A DNA stretch of 29,734 bases from an uncultured Collinsella sp. (GTDB lineage Bacteria; Actinomycetota; Coriobacteriia; Coriobacteriales; Coriobacteriaceae). Under the pieces are notes generated by a model, which worked only from the letters and a program-made list of their open reading frames with translations, searched no databases and was not told where the DNA came from. The stretch covers positions 1 through 29,734 of the forward strand of contig CABRID010000010.1 in assembly GCA_902470895.1 (NCBI GenBank), in the 5' to 3' direction. Positions 1 through 8,008 of this stretch are shown one piece after another (the stretch's first letter is position 1; every line of letters starts with the position of its first letter). Position numbers and translations under genes: made by a program.

Positions 1-48
1 CGAGGTCAGCCTCGGTCTCGTGGGCTCGGAGATGTGTATAAGAGACAG
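1..48 (+). other. Illumina Nextera adapter contamination (P7 tail, i7 index, Read-2 transposase sequence)
   Basis: Bases 15-48 match the 34-base Nextera Read-2 transposase adapter exactly, including the 19-base Tn5 mosaic end at 30-48 (AGATGTGTATAAGAGACAG). Bases 7-14 (CAGCCTCG) match the i7 index that I recall as N710, and bases 1-6 (CGAGGT) match the last six bases of the P7 oligo (CGAGAT) with one mismatch. The plus-strand reading gives the well-known contaminant peptide GSEMCIRDS. The genomic sequence starts at base 49. This is a sequencing artefact at a contig end, not biology. Confidence 0.97.
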
Positions 49-1081
49 TGTCTGCATCGAGCATATAGGTGGAACCGGCATCCGCGGCGAGCACCCGCTC
101 GACCTTGCCCGACTCGCAGGAGAGCTCAAAGGCCTCGACTGCCTTAGCCTCGCCAAAGGCGCCAAGCATGCTGTCAGGAAGCTTGGTGCCGAGCGTTCCG
201 TCGGCACGCTGAACGATCTCGAGGGGCATAAAGGTGCCACCCCACAGGTAAGAGCTGGGGTCGCCGCCCTCGTCACGCGTAGGAACCCAACCAAAGAGAA
301 CGCGGCGCTCGCCGTCAAATGCGGTACGCGCGGCATAGTACGCGCGGCCATCGAAGGAATCGTCCGCAGGAGTGATCCAAGGACCGTTGATAGAGCGAGA
401 CATGCGGTAACGGGTCTTGTTGCCATCACTGTACTCGGAGAACACCAGATACCACCAGTCGCCCATCTTAAAGAGATCAGGCATCTCGAACATGGTGTAC
501 AGGCCCGGATTCCACCAGTCGCCCTGGAACTCCCAGGTATCCAGGTCCTTGGAGGTGAACTTGACCAGACGACCGGTCATCAGACGCTTGTCCTCGCCCA
601 CACGCGTGCCGAGGATGAGCATGTACTCTTCGTTCTCCTCATCCCAAAGCACAAAGGGATCGCGCCAGTTGCGGTCATCGTAACCCTCCTGGGGCGGAAG
701 CAGCGTCTCGGCGATGTTCTTCTCCCACTTGACGGCGTCGTCACTCGTTGCGTGAAGAAGAACCTGCTTCATCAAGCGTGCCTTGACCTTATCGCGATTG
801 CAACCAGTGTAGAGCGCATGGTACTTGTCGCCCACCTTAAACACCGTGCCGGCATAAACATACTGGTCGACTTCCTCGTCGCCGCCGCGCTCAAGGCTCT
901 CGCCAAAGTCTTTGTAATTGACGAAGTCCTTGGTTGTCGCGAGTGCCCAGCCAAACGGCTCTCCGAAAGGTCCGGGGTTTCGCGTGTCACGCTGATGATA
1001 GAGATAGAACGTGCCGTCCTCGCCGTACGGCATGATGTCGCCTACCCAAATTCCCTCAGGCTGGTAATACACCTTGTGCAT
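49..1081 (-). CDS. GH32-like glycoside hydrolase (beta-fructosidase type), 3' end missing
   Basis: The minus-strand frame from the ATG at 1081 gives at least 344 residues and runs into the adapter, so the C-terminus is lost. The protein resembles clan GH-J enzymes (GH32, five-bladed beta-propeller) that hydrolyse sucrose, sucrose-6-phosphate or fructans. Visible motifs are EGIWVGDIMPY near the N-terminus, at the position of the nucleophile aspartate, NWRDPF (the RDP motif that binds fructose), and FEMPDLF, corresponding to the acid/base glutamate motif (usually ECP). There is no signal peptide, so it should act inside the cell on an imported sugar. The start is supported by the GAAAGGAAG ribosome site. 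It lies downstream of the LacI regulator at 1266-2276 in the same orientation, and its promoter carries a candidate operator. The exact substrate is not determined; GH43 or another GH-J relative is possible. Confidence 0.8.
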
Positions 1082-1124
1082 CCGAGACTTCCTTTCTCAC
1101 GAGATACTAACTCGGTACAACTGC

Positions 1125-1164
1125 AAGATATGTCAATCGTTTTCATATGTCAAACGTTTTCACA
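1125..1164 (-). promoter_or_regulatory. Promoter and LacI-type operator of the GH32-like gene
   Basis: On the minus strand TTGACA (complement of 1148-1153) is followed after 17 bases by TATCTT (complement of 1125-1130). A pseudo-palindrome with an ACGT centre, TGTCAAACGTTTTCACA at 1148-1164, overlaps the -35 box. The regulator gene has a close relative of this site in front of it (2297-2313). Further TTGACATAT-like copies lie at 1131-1136 and 1203-1212. Bound repressor would cover the -35 element. The sites are seen; the repressor assignment is inferred. Confidence 0.65.
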
Positions 1165-1265
1165 CCAATACGTCTTTTCGCAGTTCCAGTCGTCGGCAAA
1201 CGGTTGACATATGCCGGCGAACGGTCATCAGAGGTGTTTGAGGAATTCTTTTGGCACGGGATGAA

Positions 1266-2276
1266 CTACGCGGTTTTACCCTCAATGAGTTCAACGGGGA
1301 GCTTGATATTCGATTCGGGCTTTTCGCCGTTAATAAGAGCAATGATGGATTGCGCCGCGAGCTCTCCGATGCGATCGATATCTTGGCGAACGGTTGTTAA
1401 GTCAGGCATAAACGTCATAGTGCGGCGGGCACCATCCGCGCCCACGACCTTAATATCGCCCGGAGCGCTCAAGCCGCGCTGCTTCATCACGTTAAGACAG
1501 ATAGCCGCCATCGTGTCGTCTCCCGCAAAGATGCCGTCAATATCGGGGTTCTCATCGAGGATCTTCGCAACGACCGCGCCCTTTTCGTCGTCGGGCTTAA
1601 CGAACTCAACCTCACGGACAAGCGCGGACAAACCGGCCTGCTCAACAACATCGAGGTAGGCATCGGTACGCTTATTGGCAGGCATGCGCATGCGGCTATT
1701 GCTGCGCAGGCACAGGATACGCCTGCAGCCGTCATCAATCAGACGGCGCGTGGCGAGCTCGCCAATGCCATAGCTGTCACTTGCAATCTGGACAGAGCCC
1801 TCGCCAAGATCGCAGTCGATGCCAACCAGGCTCAAGCCCATCTCGGCATATGCCTCGGCACCGATATTGAGGGAGTTGACGATGACGCCGTCGACCATAT
1901 TGCGGCGGAGCATGTCGATATAGGAACGCTCAAGATCAGGTCGATTGGCGCTGTTGCACAGCAACATCTTAAAGCCGTTTTCCGCTAACGTGCGCTCGAC
2001 CGCCTGCACAACCTGAGCATGGAACGGGCTGCTCACAAAGGGAACAATCATGCCGATAAGGTTCAGGCGGCCATTGAGCATGGCACGGGCGATATCGTTG
2101 GGCGTGTAATTGATGCGCTCCATCGCCGCATGGACTTTATCGCGGGTTTCCTGGCTAATGTAGCCGCGATTATTAAGCACGCGAGATACCGTAGTAGGCG
2201 AAACCCCCGCCACCGCTGCAACTTCCTTGATACCAGGCTTAGCCGTATCCTTAGAACGAGCACCCTCGCGAGCCAT
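1266..2276 (-). CDS. LacI-family transcriptional regulator (local regulator of the GH32-like gene)
   Basis: A 336-residue LacI/GalR repressor. The N-terminal helix-turn-helix reads IKEVAAVAGVSPTTVSRVLN and is followed by the hinge segment (NYTPNDIARAML) and a periplasmic-binding-like sugar domain. The frame is open to an ATG at 2297, but the ATG at 2276 is preferred because a strong GGGGGAGGG ribosome site precedes it, and because the longer form would put the operator-like sequence at 2297-2313 right at the start codon. It lies upstream of the GH32-like gene on the same strand, with its own operator in front, so autoregulation plus control of the glycosidase is likely. The effector is unknown, probably a fructoside or its phosphate. 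Confidence 0.92.
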   Translation of the reverse strand: MAREGARSKDTAKPGIKEVAAVAGVSPTTVSRVLNNRGYISQETRDKVHAAMERINYTPNDIARAMLNGRLNLIGMIVPFVSSPFHAQVVQAVERTLAENGFKMLLCNSANRPDLERSYIDMLRRNMVDGVIVNSLNIGAEAYAEMGLSLVGIDCDLGEGSVQIASDSYGIGELATRRLIDDGCRRILCLRSNSRMRMPANKRTDAYLDVVEQAGLSALVREVEFVKPDDEKGAVVAKILDENPDIDGIFAGDDTMAAICLNVMKQRGLSAPGDIKVVGADGARRTMTFMPDLTTVRQDIDRIGELAAQSIIALINGEKPESNIKLPVELIEGKTA

Positions 2277-2296
2277 AGCACCCTCCCCCATCAACA

Positions 2297-2313
2297 TGTC
2301 ATACGTTTACATA
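2297..2313. promoter_or_regulatory. Candidate autoregulatory operator of the LacI regulator
   Basis: TGTCATACGTTTACATA lies 21 bases upstream of the preferred start codon of the LacI gene. It agrees at most positions with TGTCAAACGTTTTCACA at 1148-1164 and has the central ACGT typical of LacI/GalR operators. A TATGCT that could serve as a -10 box lies just upstream on the minus strand, but I could not pair it with a good -35. Confidence 0.6.
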
Positions 2314-2416
2314 CGAACAAAGCATACCCCAACAACAGCGGGAAGACGGTAACAGCACAAGTAAGTAAACGACTCATCCAAATAATTAGGAGAGTTCCGC
2401 CTAAAGGGTGACTACA

Positions 2417-2561
2417 CAGGACCCCCGCCGGGCCGCTTTGGGTTACTTTCCAAAACATTTCCGCAGGACGCAAAGGGCTCCGCCGCGCGAAGCGCGCAGC
2501 GGAGCCCTTTGCATGTCCGAGGATGTTTTGGAAAGTAACCCAAAGCGGCCCGGCGATCCTG
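2417..2561. repeat. Long nested palindrome (element A), probable strong terminator or repeat element
   Basis: A perfect 32-bp inverted repeat (2427-2458 with 2523-2554) encloses a second hairpin: 13-bp arms 2471-2483 and 2499-2511, topped by CGCGC-GAA-GCGCG. A short outer pairing (2417-2421 with 2557-2561) extends it. Between the arms are the segments TTTCCGCAGG and GCATGTCCGAGGA. The same architecture, with nearly the same inner segments but different outer arms, recurs at 20313-20437. It sits just past the end of the grcA-like gene on the minus strand and upstream of the LacI gene, so it could terminate the pfl transcript. There is no long T-tract. Confidence 0.8.
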
Positions 2562-2577
2562 CGGGAGTTAAACCCCT

Positions 2578-2829
2578 TTAGAACTTGTCGTGGAAGGTAC
2601 GCGAAATGACCTCGTCCTGCTGCTCCTTGGTGAGCGTGTGGAAGTTCACGGCATAGCCGGAAACGCGGATGGTCAGCTGCGGATACTTCTCGGGGTGAGC
2701 CTGAGCGTCGAGCAGCGTCTCACGGTTGAAGACGTTGATGTTCAGGTGGTGGCCACCCTTCTCGGCGTAAGCGTCGAGCATGTGGACCAGGTTATCGGCC
2801 TGGGTCTCGGAAACTTCAGAAACCTTCAT
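2578..2829 (-). CDS. grcA: Glycyl-radical subunit of a split pyruvate formate-lyase (GrcA/YfiD-like)
   Basis: An 83-residue protein equivalent to the C-terminal glycyl-radical domain of pyruvate formate-lyase. It contains GGHHLNINVFNRETLLDA, then PEKYPQLTIRVSGYAV with the radical glycine at residue 58, and ends TKEQQDEVISRTFHDKF. The frame is open further upstream, but the ATG at 2829 has an AAGGAGA ribosome site and matches where the domain begins. It follows the catalytic gene (2915-4966) by 85 bases, in a different reading frame. Because that protein lacks this domain entirely, this is better read as an obligatory subunit than as the spare rescue cofactor known from E. coli GrcA/YfiD. Sequence identity is certain to the family; the obligatory role is inferred. 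It would be activated by a PFL-activating radical SAM enzyme, which is not in the window. Confidence 0.92.
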   Translation of the reverse strand: MKVSEVSETQADNLVHMLDAYAEKGGHHLNINVFNRETLLDAQAHPEKYPQLTIRVSGYAVNFHTLTKEQQDEVISRTFHDKF

Positions 2830-2843
2830 AATGTGTCTCCTTC

Positions 2844-2913
2844 GATTAATAGGCGCCGGCCGAAACCGGCGCACTAATCAGTAATCGTTATTGTTAGTAT
2901 AGCACTAACAATA
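2844..2913 (-). promoter_or_regulatory. Two hairpins between pflB and the glycyl-radical gene
   Basis: One base after the pflB stop codon is a perfect 10-bp hairpin, TATTGTTAGT (2889-2898) with ACTAACAATA (2904-2913) and a five-base loop. A second GC-rich hairpin pairs 2853-2859 with 2866-2872 and is extended by GATTA (2844-2848) with TAATC (2875-2879). Neither is followed by a T-run long enough to be a clear full terminator. They could be RNA-processing or partial termination signals that set the ratio of the two PFL pieces. Confidence 0.55.
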
Positions 2914-2914
2914 G

Positions 2915-4966
<2,052 letters not shown>

Positions 4967-5361
4967 TGTGTAACCACGCTCCTAGTTACGTGTAATGCGG
5001 CGCTCTCTCACACCGCTGCTTATTGAATTCTTGAATTATCGGCTTGCACTACCGGCTTCTTCCGTTCTTCACCACACGTTGGTACAGGGAAAAACGTTTG
5101 TCCACCTTGGAACTGCAACCCAAAACCCAAGATTTCACCCGTTTGAGAAGGATAACATAGCTACCCCCTTCATCAGGGCTGTTATATGTTTCTTTTTTTA
5201 TACCATTAGGGCGTTTTTAACAAATCCGCAGGAAATGCGAGCGCGAACAACTACCGTTCACCGATTTGTTTGGTATTTTTCCTTGCCTTTATACGACGTT
5301 CACTCTAGCTGTTATGCCAGTTTTAGTAGGGTAAAGTGCCCCAGAGACCCCACAGAAACTG
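4967..5361 (-). promoter_or_regulatory. Long AT-rich leader/promoter region of pflB
   Basis: About 395 bases without a credible gene separate pflB from the terminator of the permease gene. The stretch is much richer in A and T than the genes and has several TATAAA/TATAAC-like boxes on the minus strand (around 5180-5200 and 5290), but no convincing -35/-10 pair. An AAACGTTT palindrome sits at 5092-5099, resembling the centre of the LacI operator at 1148-1164. A long regulated leader is expected for an oxygen- and sugar-controlled pfl operon; the exact start is not visible. Confidence 0.5.
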
Positions 5362-5397
5362 CAGGGCGGTCACGGGACTTCCCCCGTGGCCGCCCTG
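5362..5397 (-). terminator. Terminator hairpin downstream of the KdgT-like permease gene
   Basis: CAGGGCGGTCACGGG (5362-5376) pairs with CCCGTGGCCGCCCTG (5383-5397), with one G-T wobble and a six-base loop. It lies about 40 bases past the stop codon of the permease gene. The minus-strand side lacks a T-tract, whereas the plus-strand side is followed at a distance by GTTTTTTAG. Confidence 0.65.
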
Positions 5398-5436
5398 AGG
5401 CGTGGCTAGTTTTTTAGCTTTGATTGCCGCTTGGCA

Positions 5437-6450
5437 TTAGGCGGCTGCGGCGGCCTTGTCGGTCGTTGCCTTGCTGTGGCCCTGGCCCTCAAAATGCTTG
5501 TAGCACCAGCTGGTGACCAGCGGGGTCAAAATAGCCGTCACGATTGCGCAGGCAGCAACCTGTGCCGTAGCCGTCGCGAGCACGGCACCACCGTACATGG
5601 CCCCGTTGACGCTTGCCATGGCAGCAGGCGTGGCCACATTGGCTCCGGCGCAGCTCGAAATGGCTGCACCTGCGACACCCGTACCGCCCGTGAGCTTATC
5701 AACCGCGATGACGGGAATTGCAAAGACCACCGAGCAGATCACGCCGAGCAGAATACCGGGAAGACCGCCATTAATGAGCTGGCCAAAGGTCATGGTCGAG
5801 CCCATGGCAAAGAAGACGAGCACGATGATGGCGGAAAGTGCCGGTGCCATCATCTTCTTAAAGCTCGGGAAGAGGTTACCCAGAATAATGCCGACGACGA
5901 TCGGCAGGATGGCGCCCACGAGCGACCAGCCGATCGGAGCCTGACCGGCAGCGCCGAGCACGATCATCGTGACCGGAGGGCCGACAACCAGCGTGGTGAT
6001 GGCGACGGCGCCACGCTCGGCCTCATTGCCCATGGTGCCCATCAGACCAGCGTACATAGCGTTGTTGGCGCCGGTGCAAGCGGCCAGCATCACCATGGCA
6101 GAGATGCCAAACAGGTTGTCGTTGAATACATAAAGGATGAGCAGCGACACGGCAACGACCACGATCTGCTTGACGGCGATGATGATGGCGCCGCGGGCAG
6201 CGGCGGCAGGAGCACTCTTAAACGAAATCGTCGTACCGACGATGAGCAAAAAAGCGCCCACGAGCGGGCCTGCGCCCTGCTGAGTCATGCCAAGCGTAAA
6301 ACTGCCGAGCGTTTTGAACAGGTCGGGGAATAGCGTGTTGAGCAGGCAGCCCAGCAAAAGCGGCACCAAAATATTGGCACCCGGGATGGAGGACATCTTA
6401 AAGAACGGCTCCTTTGCCGCCGGCGCCTCCACCGCAGTCGATTCACTCAT
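5437..6450 (-). CDS. kdgT: 2-keto-3-deoxygluconate permease family transporter
   Basis: A 337-residue membrane protein of the KdgT family, which imports 2-keto-3-deoxygluconate with protons. It has about ten hydrophobic segments, the N-terminal motif IPGANILVPLLLGCLLNTLFPDL (matching IPGGMMLVPLFLG in KdgT), the middle segment with GPPVTMIVLG, and a conserved late stretch with ADKLTGGTGVAGAA and CAGANVATPAAMA. The ATG at 6450 is chosen over 6471 because AAAGGAG lies directly in front of it. The C-terminus is an alanine-rich tail. It is the second gene after the SDR dehydrogenase (6559-7308), 108 bases downstream, so the two probably form a hexuronate or ketodeoxygluconate operon. The kinase and aldolase for KDG are not in the window, so the actual substrate could be a related sugar acid. 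Confidence 0.9.
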   Translation of the reverse strand: MSESTAVEAPAAKEPFFKMSSIPGANILVPLLLGCLLNTLFPDLFKTLGSFTLGMTQQGAGPLVGAFLLIVGTTISFKSAPAAAARGAIIIAVKQIVVVAVSLLILYVFNDNLFGISAMVMLAACTGANNAMYAGLMGTMGNEAERGAVAITTLVVGPPVTMIVLGAAGQAPIGWSLVGAILPIVVGIILGNLFPSFKKMMAPALSAIIVLVFFAMGSTMTFGQLINGGLPGILLGVICSVVFAIPVIAVDKLTGGTGVAGAAISSCAGANVATPAAMASVNGAMYGGAVLATATAQVAACAIVTAILTPLVTSWCYKHFEGQGHSKATTDKAAAAA

Positions 6451-6558
6451 ATATATCTCCTTTGGATGCATGCGAATCGTAGCCGCACGCGCCTATGTCA
6501 GAAAGAAGGCGACAACCCCGAGTCGCCAGGGTCGCCGCCAAACGATCACCGCGGGGTA

Positions 6559-7308
6559 TTACCCGTCCAGAACGATGCCGCCGTCGCAGTCACCAATCTC
6601 GCCGTTCACGAAGCTGGCGAGGTCGGAAGCGAAGAACAGCACCATCTGCGCAGGCTCGCTAGCTTGGGCGGCGCGGCCCAGAGGAATACCGTTGATGATG
6701 CGCTGAGAGTTCTCGTCAGAGAGAATCGAGGTCATATCGGTCAACGTGAGCGACGGGCACACGGCGTTGCAGCGGACGCCAAACTTGCCGCCTTCCTTGG
6801 CGACTGCCTTGGTTAGACCGTTAACACCGGCCTTGGAGCTGGCGTAGGCAGCGGTGCCGAGCAGGCCGCCGCCGATCTTGCCAGCAACAGAGCTCACGTT
6901 GACGATAGTGCCGGCATGGGCCGCCTTAAAGTGCGGGTACACGGCGTTCATCATGGTAAAGGTGCCGTTGAGGTTGATGTCGATGGTGCGACGCCACTCG
7001 GTGTCATCGATCTCGTCGAACTTCTTGGTGCTGATGACGCCAGCGCAGTTGATCAGGATGTTGGTTTGCGGCAGGTCCGTAAAAATCTGCTCGACGGTCT
7101 CACGCGCCTTGGGCGCATCGGCAACATCGAGCTGATAGAACTTGTTGCCCTCGCCAAGCTCGGCCACAGCGGCCTCGCCCTTAGCAGCGTTCCTTGCGAT
7201 GAGCGCGACGTGTCCGCCGCCCGCGACGATGCCCTTGGCGATCTCGAGGCCAATGCCCTGAGTGCCACCCGTGACAATCGCGGTCTTGCCCGTGAAGTCA
7301 AATGCCAT
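6559..7308 (-). CDS. SDR-family NAD(P)-dependent oxidoreductase (KduD- or FabG-like)
   Basis: A 249-residue classical short-chain dehydrogenase. The cofactor-binding motif TGGTQGIG is at residues 13-20, the structural NCAG motif follows (LINCAGV), and the catalytic Ser-Tyr-Lys set is seen in VNVSSVAG and YASSKAG. The family includes 3-oxoacyl-ACP reductase and sugar dehydrogenases such as KduD (2-deoxy-D-gluconate 3-dehydrogenase). Because the next gene on the same strand is a KdgT-type permease, a sugar-acid role is more likely than fatty-acid synthesis; no other fab gene is near. The start at 7308 follows a GGGGGATGGAG stretch. Specificity cannot be read from the sequence. Confidence 0.9.
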   Translation of the reverse strand: MAFDFTGKTAIVTGGTQGIGLEIAKGIVAGGGHVALIARNAAKGEAAVAELGEGNKFYQLDVADAPKARETVEQIFTDLPQTNILINCAGVISTKKFDEIDDTEWRRTIDINLNGTFTMMNAVYPHFKAAHAGTIVNVSSVAGKIGGGLLGTAAYASSKAGVNGLTKAVAKEGGKFGVRCNAVCPSLTLTDMTSILSDENSQRIINGIPLGRAAQASEPAQMVLFFASDLASFVNGEIGDCDGGIVLDG

Positions 7309-7422
7309 GACTCCATCCCCCTTTATATAAGGTGTCTCCTTGCGGGAAGTTGGAGCATCGCACGTGGCGATAAATGAGTCCCAGTCGTCATGGTGGTGAC
7401 AACCCCTCGCCTAACCGCGGGC

Positions 7423-7450
7423 ATAATAGTTCTTTGGAACGCTTCAGCAA
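7423..7450 (-). promoter_or_regulatory. Candidate promoter of the SDR-kdgT operon
   Basis: On the minus strand TTGCTG (complement of 7445-7450) is separated by 16 bases from TATTAT (complement of 7423-7428). The transcript would have a leader of roughly 100 bases before the SDR start. The assignment rests on sequence match alone. Confidence 0.4.
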
Positions 7451-7520
7451 TTGAATTTCTTAACTCTTTATGCGCTCTTTATATTGCCCACTGCATGAGG
7501 CCCGAATATGCGGGTATCAT

Positions 7521-7565
7521 CTTTCACCGAAAATAGTTTCTAGTGTTAGGGGTTTTCGGTGGAAG
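7521..7565 (+). promoter_or_regulatory. Inverted repeat enclosing the ribosome site and start codon of the MarR gene
   Basis: CTTTCACCGAAAA (7521-7533) pairs with TTTTCGGTGGAAG (7553-7565), 13 pairs with one wobble. The GTG start codon (7559-7561) lies in the right arm and the TTAGGGG ribosome site lies in the loop. As DNA it could be the operator where MarR binds to repress its own operon; as RNA it could mask the start codon. TTGCCC with TATGCG 17 bases later, just upstream (about 7485-7515), is a plausible promoter. Confidence 0.6.
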
Positions 7566-8008
7566 ATACCGATTTCCGTGAACTTGGGCGTCAGCTCCTT
7601 ACCGAGTTTGGCAGCATGCATCAGCGCATTTCGCGCTTTGCGGACAAAGCCCTCGGTGGCGAGATGGCCGTCATGCGCGCCCTCATACTCGCTGGCGGTT
7701 CGCTCACGCCGAGCGAACTCGCTGATCGCGCCTGGGTCTCGAGCGCCCGCATCGCCAATATTCTGCGCGCCCTCGAGGCCAAGGGCTGGGTTGAGCGCGA
7801 GCACTCAAAGACCGACCGTCGTCGCGTACACGTCACAGTGACCGACAAGGGATTCCAGGATCTCGAAATCAAACGTCGGGAATTCGAGGCCCGCACCGCG
7901 GCTTTCCTCGAGCAGCTCGGCGAAACAGATACCCAAGAGATGGTGCGCCTTCTTAGGCGTGCCAACGAAATTATCGACCGCAATCAAGAAAGGAGAGATG
8001 CCGAGTGA
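7559..8008 (+). CDS. MarR-family transcriptional regulator of the ABC exporter operon
   Basis: A 149-residue winged-helix regulator. The recognition region reads TPSELADRAWVSSARIANIL, and the wing carries the family motif DRRRVHVTVTDKG. Flanking helices would form the dimer interface. The start is a GTG at 7559 behind TTAGGGG. Its stop codon overlaps the GTG start of the first exporter gene (GTGA at 8005-8008), so the three genes to 12230 are translationally coupled. MarR regulators in this arrangement usually repress an efflux operon and are released by a drug or metabolite; the ligand here is unknown. Confidence 0.93.
   Translation: MEDTDFRELGRQLLTEFGSMHQRISRFADKALGGEMAVMRALILAGGSLTPSELADRAWVSSARIANILRALEAKGWVEREHSKTDRRRVHVTVTDKGFQDLEIKRREFEARTAAFLEQLGETDTQEMVRLLRRANEIIDRNQERRDAE

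Noticed and set aside
20..1207. Plus-strand 395-residue ORF starting MGSEMCIRDS
   Set aside because: It starts inside the adapter and runs antisense to the GH32-like gene.
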